Positions 1 to 9,711 of a DNA stretch of 64,000 nt are shown here, piece by piece. The position numbers and the translations under genes are program-made. The stretch is from Paracoccaceae bacterium Fryx2 (GTDB lineage: Bacteria > Pseudomonadota > Alphaproteobacteria > Rhodobacterales > Rhodobacteraceae), in NCBI GenBank assembly GCA_032334235.1, contig JAVSGI010000005.1, positions 1,674,001 to 1,738,000 on the forward strand. The letters are read 5' to 3'. The stretch's first letter is position 1; every line of letters starts with the position of its first letter. The notes beneath the pieces are model-generated. The model saw only the letters and a program-made list of their open reading frames with translations, was not told the DNA's origin and made no database searches.

Positions 1-34
1 CAGCTTCGATGCCCTTCTGGGAGCCTGCGCATGA
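1..34 (+). CDS. istA: IstA transposase, C-terminal tail (partial)
   Basis: The open frame ending with TGA at 32-34 encodes SFDALLGACA, which fits the end of an IS21 IstA transposase. Its stop overlaps the istB start codon (ATGA), the usual istA/istB coupling. Only the last ten codons are visible, so the assignment rests mainly on the neighbour. Confidence 0.6.
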   Translation, partial: SFDALLGACA

Positions 35-846
35 CCTCCCGCGAGATCGACATCCACACGCTGCCAGGCATGCTGACCGCGCTGCGCCTGCCCAGCTTCC
101 ACAAGCTTTGGGCCGACATCGCCACCCGTGCCGACACCGAAGGCTGGCCCGCTGCCCGCTTTCTGGCTGTCCTCGCGGAATACGAACTGGCCGAGCGCGA
201 CATGCGCCGCATTCAGCGCCACATGAACGAGGCACAGCTACCGGCTGGCAAGACGCTGGCGACCTTCGACTTCAAGGCGCTGCCAACCCTGCCGCGCGCC
301 CGGATCGAGGCCTTGGCGGCCGGCGACTGGCTGGAGGGTGGCGGCAATCTGATCGCCATCGGCAATTCCGGCACGGGCAAAACGCACATTCTCTGCGCGA
401 TAGGCCATGCCCTGATCGAGCGGGGACACCGCGTGTTCTATACCCGCACCAGCGATCTGGTGCAGCGACTTCAGGCCGCCCGCCGCGATCTGGTGCTCGA
501 AGCCGCGCTCGCCAAGCTCGACAAGTTCGACCTGATCATCCTCGACGACATCACCTACGCCCACAAGGATCAGGCCGAGACAGGCGTGCTCTTCGAGCTG
601 ATCGCCCGGCGCTACGAATGCCGCAGCATCGCCATCGCCGCCAACCAGCCCTTCAGCGGCTGGGACCAGATCTTCCCGGACAAGGCGATGACCGTCGCCG
701 CCATCGACCGGCTGGTTCATCACGCAGCGATCCTGGAGATGAATGCCGAAAGCTTCCGCCAGCGCGCGGCCGCCTCCAACAAAGAGGCGCTGAGCAGACC
801 GCCAACGACAACCATCGCCGACAACAAGGACAAAGGAGAAGGCTGA
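31..846 (+). CDS. istB: IS21-family transposition helper ATPase IstB
   Basis: IstB is the AAA+ ATPase that helps the IstA integrase choose and capture target DNA. The 271-residue protein has a Walker A motif GNSGTGKT at residues 111-118 and a Walker B LIILDD at 168-173, preceded by the N-terminal region typical of IstB. The length is at or slightly above the family norm (about 250-270). ATG 31 overlaps the istA stop. The frame is intact, so the element may still be active. Confidence 0.93.
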   Translation: MTSREIDIHTLPGMLTALRLPSFHKLWADIATRADTEGWPAARFLAVLAEYELAERDMRRIQRHMNEAQLPAGKTLATFDFKALPTLPRARIEALAAGDWLEGGGNLIAIGNSGTGKTHILCAIGHALIERGHRVFYTRTSDLVQRLQAARRDLVLEAALAKLDKFDLIILDDITYAHKDQAETGVLFELIARRYECRSIAIAANQPFSGWDQIFPDKAMTVAAIDRLVHHAAILEMNAESFRQRAAASNKEALSRPPTTTIADNKDKGEG

Positions 847-930
847 GCGAAAAACAATTCCAGATACGCCAACCCAGCGGCCTAAAACCGGCCAACGTGG
901 TTGACGGTCACGGACATGCTGGTTGACGCG

Positions 931-1158
931 CTACAGGGTGTCGCGGTTCTGGGTGTTCTGGATCAGGAATACCATCAGAAAGGTGATGATCGTGGTGCCG
1001 GTGTTGATCACCAGTTGCCACGTGTCGCTGAAGCCAAACAGCGGCCCGGTGACCAGCCAGGCCACGATCACCGTCAGGGCCAGCACGAAGACCCCCGCCC
1101 GCCCGCAGAACCTCGACGTGGCCTTCGCGAATGCCGCGTAGTGTAACCTTGCACCCAT
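931..1158 (-). pseudogene. Low-affinity iron permease family protein, 3' end removed by IS21
   Basis: The product resembles small membrane proteins annotated as low-affinity iron permease family. ATG at 1158 follows an AGGAGA ribosome site. The 75 residues contain two hydrophobic segments (about 23-43 and 50-67) and the family-like ending [10 protein letters not shown]. At that point the frame runs into the IS21 terminus and stops within two codons. Family members continue with a short charged helix, so the C-terminus is missing. The family name is from memory; the truncation is read from the sequence. Confidence 0.75.
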
Positions 1159-1416
1159 CTCGTCTCTCCTGACCCCGGCGATCCGGACGCATGGCCCCGC
1201 GGGCCTGCATATGACCAGTCATCGTCTCGCGTCAAAGCGGAAACGCCGCCGGGGCGCCAGACCTGGATGAGCCCCCGGCGATGGGACGCACCGCCCGGGC
1301 GGAATCCTCCGGCGGGGCGGCCCGAGAAGGGCAGCGCAATGCCCGCCCGGGCCGCAGGGTGCCGACCGCGCCGCCTGGGCATGGACAAATGCCGCACGCA
1401 GGGCCAGCCTGCGGTC

Positions 1417-1878
1417 ATGAAACATCGTGGCCCCCGTCTTGCAGCCCGTGCCCTGATCCTGCAGCAGGACCGGCTCCTGCTGGTCAACGCCTATGGCGGC
1501 GGCCGGTCCGACCTGTGGTGCGCGCCGGGGGGCGGGGCCGAGCCCGGCACCTCCCTGCCCGAAAACCTGATCCGCGAGGTGCAAGAGGAAACCGGCCTGA
1601 CCGTCGCGGTCGGCCCGCCCGCGCTGATCAACGAATTCCACGACCCGGCCACCGGGTTCCACCAGGTCGACATCTACTTCCGCTGCACCATCACGGCAGG
1701 CGGCCTCGACCCGCGCTGGCGCGACCCCGAAGGCGTGGTCACCGACCGGCAGTTCTTCAGCCGCGCGGCTCTGGCCGGCATCCGCTTCAAGCCCGACAGC
1801 CTGCCCGACGCCGCATGGGGCACTCCGGCCGGGCCCGGCGGCCTGCTCTACGACCCGCTGGAGATCATCGTGCGATGA
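1417..1878 (+). CDS. Nudix hydrolase
   Basis: Nudix proteins hydrolyse nucleoside diphosphates linked to another moiety. The Nudix box starts at GGGAEPGT and ends with REVQEETGL, keeping the metal-binding REx2EE core. The first conserved Glu of the box is Thr, which is tolerated in some members. The start is uncertain: ATG 1417 (MKHRGPRL) gives a compact 153-residue domain, while ATG 1381 and upstream codons add poorly conserved sequence; none has a strong ribosome site. The stop overlaps the next start (ATGA). Substrate unknown. Confidence 0.85.
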   Translation: MKHRGPRLAARALILQQDRLLLVNAYGGGRSDLWCAPGGGAEPGTSLPENLIREVQEETGLTVAVGPPALINEFHDPATGFHQVDIYFRCTITAGGLDPRWRDPEGVVTDRQFFSRAALAGIRFKPDSLPDAAWGTPAGPGGLLYDPLEIIVR

Positions 1879-2360
1879 GCCGTGCCTTCGTGCGCGAACA
1901 CGGCACCGGGCTCGACCCGTGGCCCGACCTGCCGCTCAGCCCGCATCCGAATGTCGTGACACCGCGCGGTCTGGCCGCCCTGCAGGCGCGGCTGGCCGAA
2001 ACGCAGGCACGGCTTGTCGCCCTGCGCGCCCGGCCCGACCGGCTCGACCGCCTGCCCGAGGCCGCCGCCGAGCGGGACATCCGCTACCTGGAGGCCCGGC
2101 TGCGCAGCGCCATCCCCAGCGATCCGCTGGACAGGCCGCTGACCGAGGTCGCCTTCGGGCTGCGGGTCACCGTCTCGGATCCGGCAGGCCGACCGACCAC
2201 CTACGAGATCACCGGCGAGGACGAGGCCGACGCGTCCCGCCACCGCATCGCCCCCCAGGCGCCGCTGGCCCGCGCGCTGCTGGGGGCAGAGGTCGGTGAC
2301 CGCATCGACTGGCGCGGCACGACGCTGGTGATCTGCGCCATCCGCCACCCCGAAGAGTGA
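1875..2360 (+). CDS. GreA/GreB-family elongation factor-like protein
   Basis: The 161-residue protein has the two-part layout of Gre factors: an N-terminal helical hairpin (about residues 30-80, rich in Ala, Arg and Leu) and a C-terminal globular domain with the family signature GEDEAD followed by SRHRIAPQAPLARALLG and EVGD. Gre factors enter the RNA polymerase secondary channel and stimulate transcript cleavage; related proteins only bind. The acidic hairpin tip is not clear here, so I do not claim cleavage activity. ATG 1875 overlaps the Nudix stop by four bases. Confidence 0.8.
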   Translation: MSRAFVREHGTGLDPWPDLPLSPHPNVVTPRGLAALQARLAETQARLVALRARPDRLDRLPEAAAERDIRYLEARLRSAIPSDPLDRPLTEVAFGLRVTVSDPAGRPTTYEITGEDEADASRHRIAPQAPLARALLGAEVGDRIDWRGTTLVICAIRHPEE

Positions 2361-2362
2361 AC

Positions 2363-2860
2363 ATGCCGCGCATCCGCCCGCTGCGCCCCGCCACCGACCG
2401 CGACGCCGTGCGCAGCCTTCACGACCGCGCCGCCGACTACATCATGCTGGAATCCGGTCTCGCCCCCGACGACGCGCTGACCGATGCCTTCTTCAGCGAT
2501 GCCCCGCCCGGCGCCGATCCGGCGGCCTCGCTGCGGCTTGGCCTGTTTTCGGACGACGGCTCGCTGGCGGCGATTGCGGAAATGTCGTTCGGCTACCCCG
2601 AACCCGGCGACGCCTACATCGGCCTGATGCTGATCGACGCGGCGCGGCGCGGCCGGGGCCTTGGCCCGGTCCTGCTCGACCACCTGATGCAGGAGGCCCG
2701 CGCCCGCGGCGCCCCGCGCCTGCTGCTGGCGGTGCTGGAGGCCAACCCGCGCGGCCGGGCCTTCTGGGAGCGCCACGGGTTCCGCGAAACCCTGCGCACG
2801 CCGCCGACGCTCATGGGCATCCGCACCCATGTCCGCATCCGCATGGAACGCGATCTCTGA
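2363..2860 (+). CDS. GNAT-family N-acetyltransferase
   Basis: A single GNAT domain that would transfer acetyl from acetyl-CoA to an amine. The acetyl-CoA loop is seen as the RRGRGLG segment following LMLIDA, with the later FWERHGF segment typical of motif B. ATG 2363 follows the GreA-like stop by two bases; an in-frame GTG at 2357 is an alternative. It probably forms one transcript with the Nudix and GreA-like genes. Substrate cannot be predicted. Confidence 0.88.
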   Translation: MPRIRPLRPATDRDAVRSLHDRAADYIMLESGLAPDDALTDAFFSDAPPGADPAASLRLGLFSDDGSLAAIAEMSFGYPEPGDAYIGLMLIDAARRGRGLGPVLLDHLMQEARARGAPRLLLAVLEANPRGRAFWERHGFRETLRTPPTLMGIRTHVRIRMERDL

Positions 2861-2868
2861 CCCGCCCA

Positions 2869-2900
2869 TTCACCTTTGCTCAAATATCCCCGCCGGAGGC
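2869..2900 (+). repeat. Half copy of a long intergenic inverted repeat
   Basis: These 32 bases match the left arm of the large inverted repeat at 42796-42878 with only two differences. Here only one arm is present, lying just downstream of the GNAT stop. Confidence 0.75.
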
Positions 2901-2937
2901 TCCGCCGCCACCGCCAGGGCCAACGGCAGCAAAGCAA

Positions 2938-2962
2938 AAGGGGCCCCTCGCGGGGCCCCTTC
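2938..2962 (-). terminator. Rho-independent terminator of groESL
   Basis: On the minus strand, about 30 bases after the groEL stop, an AGGGGCCCC / GGGGCCCCT hairpin with a short loop is followed by a T-rich tract (TTTTGCTTTGC). It sits where the groESL transcript should end. Confidence 0.8.
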
Positions 2963-2988
2963 CGGTTTTCAACCCTTTGGGGGGTTGA

Positions 2989-4695
<1,707 letters not shown>

Positions 4696-4725
4696 TCAGC
4701 GTTGCGGCGAACGCCCCGGTCCACC

Positions 4726-5013
4726 TCAGTGGATGATGCCCAGAATGTCGCTTTCCTTCATGATCAGCAGCTCTTTGCCGTCGATCGTCACTTCGGTGCC
4801 CGACCATTTGCCGAACAGCACGCGGTCACCGGCCTTCACGCCAACGGGGATCAGTTCGCCCGAATCCTTGCGCGCGCCTTCGCCGGTCGAGATCACTTCG
4901 CCCTCGGCGGGCTTTTCCTTGGCGGTATCGGGGATGATCAGCCCGCCCTTGGTCTTTTCTTCGCCTTCGATGCGACGGACCAGCACACGGTCATGAAGCG
5001 GTTTGAATGCCAT
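4726..5013 (-). CDS. groES: 10 kDa co-chaperonin GroES
   Basis: GroES caps the GroEL ring. Start chosen at ATG 5013 ([14 protein letters not shown]), the canonical N-terminus, giving 95 residues; a longer open frame upstream overlaps the promoter region and is not used. The mobile loop lies around residues 17-33 and the protein ends with the typical ESDILGII segment. The ribosome site GGGAG precedes the start. First gene of the groESL operon. Confidence 0.97.
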   Translation of the reverse strand: MAFKPLHDRVLVRRIEGEEKTKGGLIIPDTAKEKPAEGEVISTGEGARKDSGELIPVGVKAGDRVLFGKWSGTEVTIDGKELLIMKESDILGIIH

Positions 5014-5048
5014 CTGAGAACACTCCCTAGGTTCCAGGTTGAATATGA

Positions 5049-5075
5049 TTGGCACTCAGCAGTGGTGAGTGCCAA
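5049..5075 (-). promoter_or_regulatory. CIRCE operator (HrcA site) of groESL
   Basis: A perfect inverted repeat TTGGCACTC-N9-GAGTGCCAA lies 36 bases upstream of groES. It matches the CIRCE consensus TTAGCACTC-N9-GAGTGCTAA with one change per arm. CIRCE is bound by the HrcA repressor, so groESL here is probably released from HrcA on heat shock. hrcA itself is not in the window. Confidence 0.93.
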
Positions 5076-5196
5076 CAACCCCTAACTAGGCATCCCGGCG
5101 GCGCCTGTCAACGCTCCATCGGGTAAAAATCGCGATGCACCCTTGGCCCGGGGGCGCACGCGTGCCACCTATCGGGCGACACCCGAAGGAGCCGCC

Positions 5197-6189
5197 ATGC
5201 CCCGCCTGCTTGCCAGCCTTGCCGCCCTGCTGCTGATTGCCGCCGCCCCGCTGCGCGCCGAATGCGTCGGGCGCAACCTGATCGAAACCGCCCCGCCCGC
5301 GATGCAGGCCCAGCTTGACGCGGCGCTGGCAGGCCAGCCCTTTGCCGAGGGCAACCTGTGGCAGGCCCGGCGCGGCGACCAGATCGTGACGCTTGTCGGC
5401 ACCTACCACTTCCCCGACCCGCGGCACGACGCGCTGCTGAACCGCGTCTCCCCCCTGCTGGCAGAGGCGAAGACCCTGCTGGTCGAGGCGGGCCCGGACG
5501 AGGAGGCGGCGCTGAAGGCCGCGATGGGCCGCGACCCCGGCCTGATGCTGATCACCGAAGGCCCCTCGCTGCTGGAACAGATGGGCCCCGACGACTGGAA
5601 GGCGCTTGCCGCCGCGATGCAGGCGCGCGGCGTGCCCTCGGTCATGGCGGCAAGGTTCAAGCCCTGGTATGTCTCGGTGATGCTGGCGATTCCGCCCTGC
5701 GCGATGGAGCAGGCGAAGAGCGGGCAGGGCCTCGACAAGCGGATCACCGATCTGGCGGTGAGCCGGGGCCTGCCGGTCCGGGCGCTGGAACCGTGGAACA
5801 CCGTGCTGACCCTGTTCGACGCGATGCCCGCCGCCGAACAGCTTTCGATGATCCACGCCACCCTGCCGCTGGAAGGCATGGTCACCGACATGTCGGTGAC
5901 CCTTGGCGACGCCTATTTCGCGCAGGACAGCCGCCGGGTCTGGGAATACATGCGCCTTGTGTCCTACGACATGCAGGGGGCAACCCGGGCCGAGGTCGAT
6001 GCCGAATTCTCGCGGATGGAGGACACGCTGATGATCGCCCGCAACCGCGCCTGGCTTCCGGTGATCGAGGCGGCGCTGGCCGATGGGCCTGTGGTCGCAG
6101 CCTTCGGCGCGCTGCACATGTCGGGCCCCGAGGGCGTGGCGGCCCTGCTGGAACGCGCGGGCTTTACCCTGACGCGCCTGCCGATCTGA
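5197..6189 (+). CDS. TraB/GumN family protein, secreted
   Basis: ATG 5197 follows a GAAGGA ribosome site and starts a signal peptide (MPRLLASLAALLLIAAAPLRA), so the 330-residue protein is probably exported. The family hallmarks are visible: GTYH at about residues 68-71, a conserved Glu in LLVEAG, and a second GALH near the C-terminus (FGALHMSGPEG). These resemble the GxxH pairs of TraB/Tiki-type putative metalloproteases. Actual activity and substrate in bacteria are not established. Confidence 0.85.
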   Translation: MPRLLASLAALLLIAAAPLRAECVGRNLIETAPPAMQAQLDAALAGQPFAEGNLWQARRGDQIVTLVGTYHFPDPRHDALLNRVSPLLAEAKTLLVEAGPDEEAALKAAMGRDPGLMLITEGPSLLEQMGPDDWKALAAAMQARGVPSVMAARFKPWYVSVMLAIPPCAMEQAKSGQGLDKRITDLAVSRGLPVRALEPWNTVLTLFDAMPAAEQLSMIHATLPLEGMVTDMSVTLGDAYFAQDSRRVWEYMRLVSYDMQGATRAEVDAEFSRMEDTLMIARNRAWLPVIEAALADGPVVAAFGALHMSGPEGVAALLERAGFTLTRLPI

Positions 6190-6196
6190 CCTGTTG

Positions 6197-6207
6197 CTGC
6201 AACGCAG
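6197..6207 (+). promoter_or_regulatory. CTGC-N3-GCAG motif upstream of ppaC
   Basis: A CTGCAACGCAG sequence, the same pattern as the paired sites at 8251-8283. It lies 90 bases before the Mn-pyrophosphatase gene. As a single copy of an 8-base motif in GC-rich DNA it could be chance. Confidence 0.3.
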
Positions 6208-6295
6208 CATTGCGCCGCAGGCGCACCGCGGCGGCGTGACATCCCGAATGGGCGGGCCTATAAGGCGCCAAATTCACGCAGCAAGGCGCACCCCC

Positions 6296-7213
6296 ATGAT
6301 CAAGGTTTTCGGCCACAAATCCCCCGACACCGATTCGACCGGCTCTCCCATCATCTGGGCCTGGTATCTGACCGAGGTGAAGGGCACCCCCGCGATCCCG
6401 GTGCTGCTGGGCGAACCCAACACCGAAGCCCTGTTCGTGCTGAAACGCTGGAACCTCGACAAGCCGGCCATCATCCACAACGTCGACGCCGCCGACACCT
6501 GCGTGATCGTCGACACCAACAACCCGGCCGAGCTGCCCTCGGGCATCAACGACGCCAAGGTGATCGGCATCATCGACCATCACCTTCTGGTCGGCGGCAT
6601 CAAGACCAAGACCCCGATCGACATCACCATCCGCCCGCTGGCCTGCACCGCCACCATCCTGCACGACCTGATCGGCGCCGATCTGGCGCAGGCCCCCGCC
6701 GCGATCAAGGGCGCGATGCTGTCGTGCATCCTGTCCGACACGCTGGAGTTCCGCAGCCCCACCACCACCCCGCATGACCGCGCGGTGGCCGAGGCGCTGG
6801 CCGCCGAACTGGGCGTCTCGATCCCCGAGTTCGCCGCCGAACTGTTCGCCGCCAAATCCGACGTGTCGCATTTCTCCGATGCCGAACTGCTGCGGATGGA
6901 TTCCAAGGAATACGAGGTCGCGGGCAAGCAACTCCGCGTCTCGGTGCTGGAAACCACCGCGCCCAAGGTGCTGCTTGACCGCAAGACCGCGCTGATGGCG
7001 GCGATGCCGAAAGTGGCTGCCGAGGACGAAGCCGATCAGGTGCTGCTGTTCATCATCGACATCCTGCGCGAGGAGGCCACGCTGCTGGTGCCGAACGATC
7101 TGGTAAAGCAGATGGCCGAAGCCTCGTTCCCCTGCACCGTCACCGGCGACACCGTGGTGCTGCCCGGCGTGATGAGCCGCAAGAAACAGATCATCCCGGC
7201 ACTGAAACTCTGA
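6296..7213 (+). CDS. ppaC: Manganese-dependent inorganic pyrophosphatase (family II)
   Basis: Hydrolyses pyrophosphate to phosphate in the cytoplasm, pulling biosynthetic reactions forward. The 305-residue protein shows the family II metal ligands: GHKSPDTDS at residues 6-14 (His7, Asp11, Asp13), VDTNN near 75, and the DHH motif in IIDHHLL. Length and motif order match the DHH-superfamily enzyme. ATG 6296 was chosen because MIKVFGHKSPDTD is the usual start; the upstream extension is non-conserved. Confidence 0.95.
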   Translation: MIKVFGHKSPDTDSTGSPIIWAWYLTEVKGTPAIPVLLGEPNTEALFVLKRWNLDKPAIIHNVDAADTCVIVDTNNPAELPSGINDAKVIGIIDHHLLVGGIKTKTPIDITIRPLACTATILHDLIGADLAQAPAAIKGAMLSCILSDTLEFRSPTTTPHDRAVAEALAAELGVSIPEFAAELFAAKSDVSHFSDAELLRMDSKEYEVAGKQLRVSVLETTAPKVLLDRKTALMAAMPKVAAEDEADQVLLFIIDILREEATLLVPNDLVKQMAEASFPCTVTGDTVVLPGVMSRKKQIIPALKL

Positions 7214-7220
7214 TACTGCT

Positions 7221-7245
7221 GGCCGGGCGGCACTGCTGCCCGGCC
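7221..7245 (+). terminator. Possible hairpin terminator after ppaC
   Basis: GGCCGGGC and GCCCGGCC form an 8-bp stem with a 9-base loop just after the ppaC stop. There is no T-run, so termination is uncertain. Confidence 0.4.
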
Positions 7246-7294
7246 CCTGCCCTGCTGCGGGCCTCCCCTTCGCTTCCCCGAAAGGCTGCTCCGA

Positions 7295-8185
7295 ATGACC
7301 CGCATCATCGCCACGCTGTCCGAGATCTCCGCCGACTACCCGGCGGTTTACTGCGACCTCTGGGGCTGTTTGCACAATGGCCGCACCGCCTTTCCGGCTG
7401 CGGTGGCGGCGCTGGAAGCCTACCGCGCGCAGGGCGGCATCGTGGTGCTTCTGACCAACTCGCCGCGCCCGAAACCCGCGGTGATCACCCAGCTGGACAG
7501 CATCGGCGTTCCGCGCGACTGCTATGACGAGGTGGCCTCCTCGGGCGATGCCGCACAATACGGCCTGCTGGCGGGTGCGGTCGGCCGCCGCGTGCATCAC
7601 ATCGGCCCCGACCGCGACAGCAGTTTCTTCACCGATTTCGCGCCCGACCTGCAGGACATGGCGCGTTCGGCACCACAGATCACCCGCGTGCCGCTGGATC
7701 AGGCGGAAGGGCTGGTCTGCACCGGCCTGTTCGATGATCAGACCGAAACCCCCGAAGACTATCGCGCCACGCTGCTGATGGCCAAGACCAGGGGGCTGAA
7801 ACTGCTGTGTGCCAACCCGGACCTTGTGGTGGATTTCGGTGACAAGCGCATCTATTGTGCCGGGGCCATCGCACAGGCCTATGATGCGATGGGCGGCACC
7901 AGCCTCTATTTCGGCAAGCCGCACCCCCCGATCTACGACCTCGCCCGCCGCCGCCTTGCCGCCCTGGCCCCGGGCCTGGAAGACCGCGTGCTGTGCATCG
8001 GCGACGGCATCGGCACCGATGTGCAGGGCGGCGTGGCCGAAGGGCTCGACGTGCTGTTCGTCACCGGCGGGATCGACGCCGAAAGCTTCGGGGCCGACCC
8101 CGCCCACCCCGACGCGGGCCTGCTGGCGGCCTGGCTCGCAGGTCGCCAGATTGACCCGGGCTATGCCATCGGCCACCTGCGCTGA
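7295..8185 (+). CDS. HAD-superfamily class IIA hydrolase (TIGR01459-like)
   Basis: A haloacid-dehalogenase-type phosphatase of 296 residues. Motif I is DLWGCLHNG with nucleophile Asp21, where the family reads D-x-W-G; motif II is LLTNSPRP; the C-terminal GKPHPPIYD and IGDGIGTDVQGG carry motif III and the Mg-binding aspartates. The arrangement resembles NagD-type enzymes with a C2 cap. Substrate unknown. It lies 81 bases after ppaC and may share its transcript. Confidence 0.88.
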   Translation: MTRIIATLSEISADYPAVYCDLWGCLHNGRTAFPAAVAALEAYRAQGGIVVLLTNSPRPKPAVITQLDSIGVPRDCYDEVASSGDAAQYGLLAGAVGRRVHHIGPDRDSSFFTDFAPDLQDMARSAPQITRVPLDQAEGLVCTGLFDDQTETPEDYRATLLMAKTRGLKLLCANPDLVVDFGDKRIYCAGAIAQAYDAMGGTSLYFGKPHPPIYDLARRRLAALAPGLEDRVLCIGDGIGTDVQGGVAEGLDVLFVTGGIDAESFGADPAHPDAGLLAAWLAGRQIDPGYAIGHLR

Positions 8186-8250
8186 TAGCAAAGCAACAAT
8201 ATTGCGCCACTCGCCCCGCCGTTGAAGATATGTTTCCCAACCCGATTGCG

Positions 8251-8283
8251 CTGCAGCGCAGCATAAGCTATGCTGCAAGGCAG
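8251..8283 (+). promoter_or_regulatory. Paired CTGC-N3-GCAG sites, PhaR-type operator
   Basis: CTGCAGCGCAG at 8251-8261 and CTGCAAGGCAG at 8273-8283 lie 22 bases apart centre to centre, two helical turns on the same face of the DNA. Together they form a larger inverted repeat, GCAGCATA-AGC-TATGCTGC (8258-8276). CTGC-N3/4-GCAG is the pattern I recall for PhaR, the polyhydroxyalkanoate-responsive repressor of Rhodobacter and Paracoccus. The block ends about 20 bases before the MaoC gene. Confidence 0.6.
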
Positions 8284-8305
8284 TAATTGGAACGGGATTC
8301 GCAGG

Positions 8306-8749
8306 ATGCTCGACAATATGCCCCGAGGCACGATCTGCATCGAAGACATCGAAATCGGCATGACCCGGTCGCTGCAAAAGCTGGTCACCGACCGCGACAT
8401 CGAATTGTTCGCCGAGGTGTCGACCGACCGCAATCCCGTGCACCTGGATGACGACTATGCCCGCGACACGATCTTTCAGGGCCGCATCGCTCACGGAATG
8501 CTGACCGCTGGGCTGATTTCGGCGGTGATCGGCGAACAGCTTCCCGGCCATGGCACCGTCTATCTTGGCCAGTCGCTGAAGTTCATGGCCCCTGTTCGCC
8601 CCGGCGACATGGTTCTGGCGGTGGTCAAGGTTACCGCGATCGACCACGCCCGCCGCCGGGTGACCCTTGAAACCCATTGCGCGGTGGGTAATACCGTTGT
8701 CCTGAAGGGCGAGGCGCTGGTTCTGGCGCCCAGCCGGAAATTCGACTGA
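8306..8749 (+). CDS. MaoC-family hot-dog dehydratase (enoyl-CoA hydratase-like)
   Basis: A single hot-dog domain of about 147 residues. The hydratase-2 signature is seen: DRNPVHLDDDYA with the catalytic Asp and His, followed by FQGRIAHGML. Relatives such as PhaJ hydrate enoyl-CoA to (R)-3-hydroxyacyl-CoA and can feed polyhydroxyalkanoate synthesis; others act in different pathways. Start set at ATG 8306 (MLDNMPRG); ATG 8318 with an AGGA nine bases upstream is equally possible. The PhaR-type operator directly upstream supports a PHA link. Confidence 0.87.
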   Translation: MLDNMPRGTICIEDIEIGMTRSLQKLVTDRDIELFAEVSTDRNPVHLDDDYARDTIFQGRIAHGMLTAGLISAVIGEQLPGHGTVYLGQSLKFMAPVRPGDMVLAVVKVTAIDHARRRVTLETHCAVGNTVVLKGEALVLAPSRKFD

Positions 8750-8779
8750 CGGCGGGCGCCCCCCGCCACCCGGGGGACG

Positions 8780-9703
8780 ATGCGGATTCATCAGCACTGG
8801 CAAGGGCTTGGGCCAAGCGACCAAGGCGCATCCGTCGCCATGGGAAATTTTGACGGCGTGCATCTCGGCCATCGCGCGGTGATCGACCTTGCGCGCAACG
8901 CCGCCCCGCTGGGCATCGTGACCTTCGAGCCCCACCCGCGCGAGGTCTTTGCCCCCGAAGCCCCGCCCTTCCGCCTGATGAACGCCGAGGCGCGGGCCAA
9001 CCGGCTTGCCAAGCTGGGTGTGGCACAGCTATACCAGCTGCCGTTCGACGCCACCCTTGCCGCCTTTACGCCCGAGGCGTTCGCGCGCGAAGTTCTGGCC
9101 CGCGGGCTTGGCGTCAGCCATGTCGTGGTCGGCGCCGATTTCTGCTTTGGCCGTGGCCGCAGTGGCAAGGCCGCCGATCTGCAGGCACTTGGCGCGCAGC
9201 TTGGCTTTCGCGTGACCATTGCCGACCTGGTGCAGACGGGCGGGCGCGAAATCTCCTCGACCGCGGTCCGCGAGGCGCTGACTGCGGGGCGACCGCGCGA
9301 TGCGGTGGCGATGCTGGGCCACTGGCACCGCATCGAAGGCGAGGTGCTGCATGGCGCAAAGCGCGGCCGCGAACTTGGCTATCCGACCGCGAACATGAGC
9401 GTCGCGGGGCTGCATCTGCCCCGGCTCGGGGTCTATGCCGTCAAGGTCGACGTGCTGACCGGCCCGCAGGCGGGCAGCTACATGGGGGCAGCCAGCCTGG
9501 GCGTGCGCCCGATGTTCGGCCAGAACCAGCCGAATCTGGAAACCCATCTGCTGGATTTCACCGGCGATCTTTACGGGCAGCACCTGTCGGTCGCCTTCGT
9601 CGACTACCTGCGCCCCGAGCTGAAGTTCGACGGCCTGCCCGCGCTGATCCGCCAGATGCGGGCCGATTGCGACGAGGCCCGCGCGATTCTGTCCGCCGCC
9701 TGA
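8780..9703 (+). CDS. ribF: Bifunctional riboflavin kinase/FAD synthetase
   Basis: Converts riboflavin to FMN and then FAD. The N-terminal nucleotidyltransferase domain carries GNFDGVHLGH at residues 22-31 (HxGH-type) and SSTAVREAL near 158; the C-terminal flavokinase domain carries GYPTANM and the NLETHLLDF segment. The 307 residues match the usual 300-315. The start at 8780 lies 30 bases after the MaoC stop. Confidence 0.95.
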   Translation: MRIHQHWQGLGPSDQGASVAMGNFDGVHLGHRAVIDLARNAAPLGIVTFEPHPREVFAPEAPPFRLMNAEARANRLAKLGVAQLYQLPFDATLAAFTPEAFAREVLARGLGVSHVVVGADFCFGRGRSGKAADLQALGAQLGFRVTIADLVQTGGREISSTAVREALTAGRPRDAVAMLGHWHRIEGEVLHGAKRGRELGYPTANMSVAGLHLPRLGVYAVKVDVLTGPQAGSYMGAASLGVRPMFGQNQPNLETHLLDFTGDLYGQHLSVAFVDYLRPELKFDGLPALIRQMRADCDEARAILSAA

Positions 9704-9711
9704 CCCCCCGC

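Larger units (their letters stand above)
1..935 (+). mobile_element. IS21-family insertion sequence, right part
   Basis: The right end of an IS21-type element: the last codons of istA, the whole istB and about 90 bases of terminal DNA. The end is placed at 935 because the reverse strand from there reads TGTAGCGCGTCAACC, a typical IS21 TG...CA terminus. An 8-bp direct repeat TGGTTGAC at 898-905 and 920-927 fits the multiple terminal repeats of the family. Coding sequence of an iron permease starts immediately outside this point. The left end lies outside the window, so target duplication cannot be checked. Confidence 0.8.

Noticed and set aside
6164..8935. A 923-codon minus-strand open frame
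   Set aside because: It is antisense to ppaC, the HAD gene and MaoC, all of which show clear family motifs. High-GC codon bias produces such open shadow frames; its translation is low-complexity His/Gly/Arg-rich sequence.
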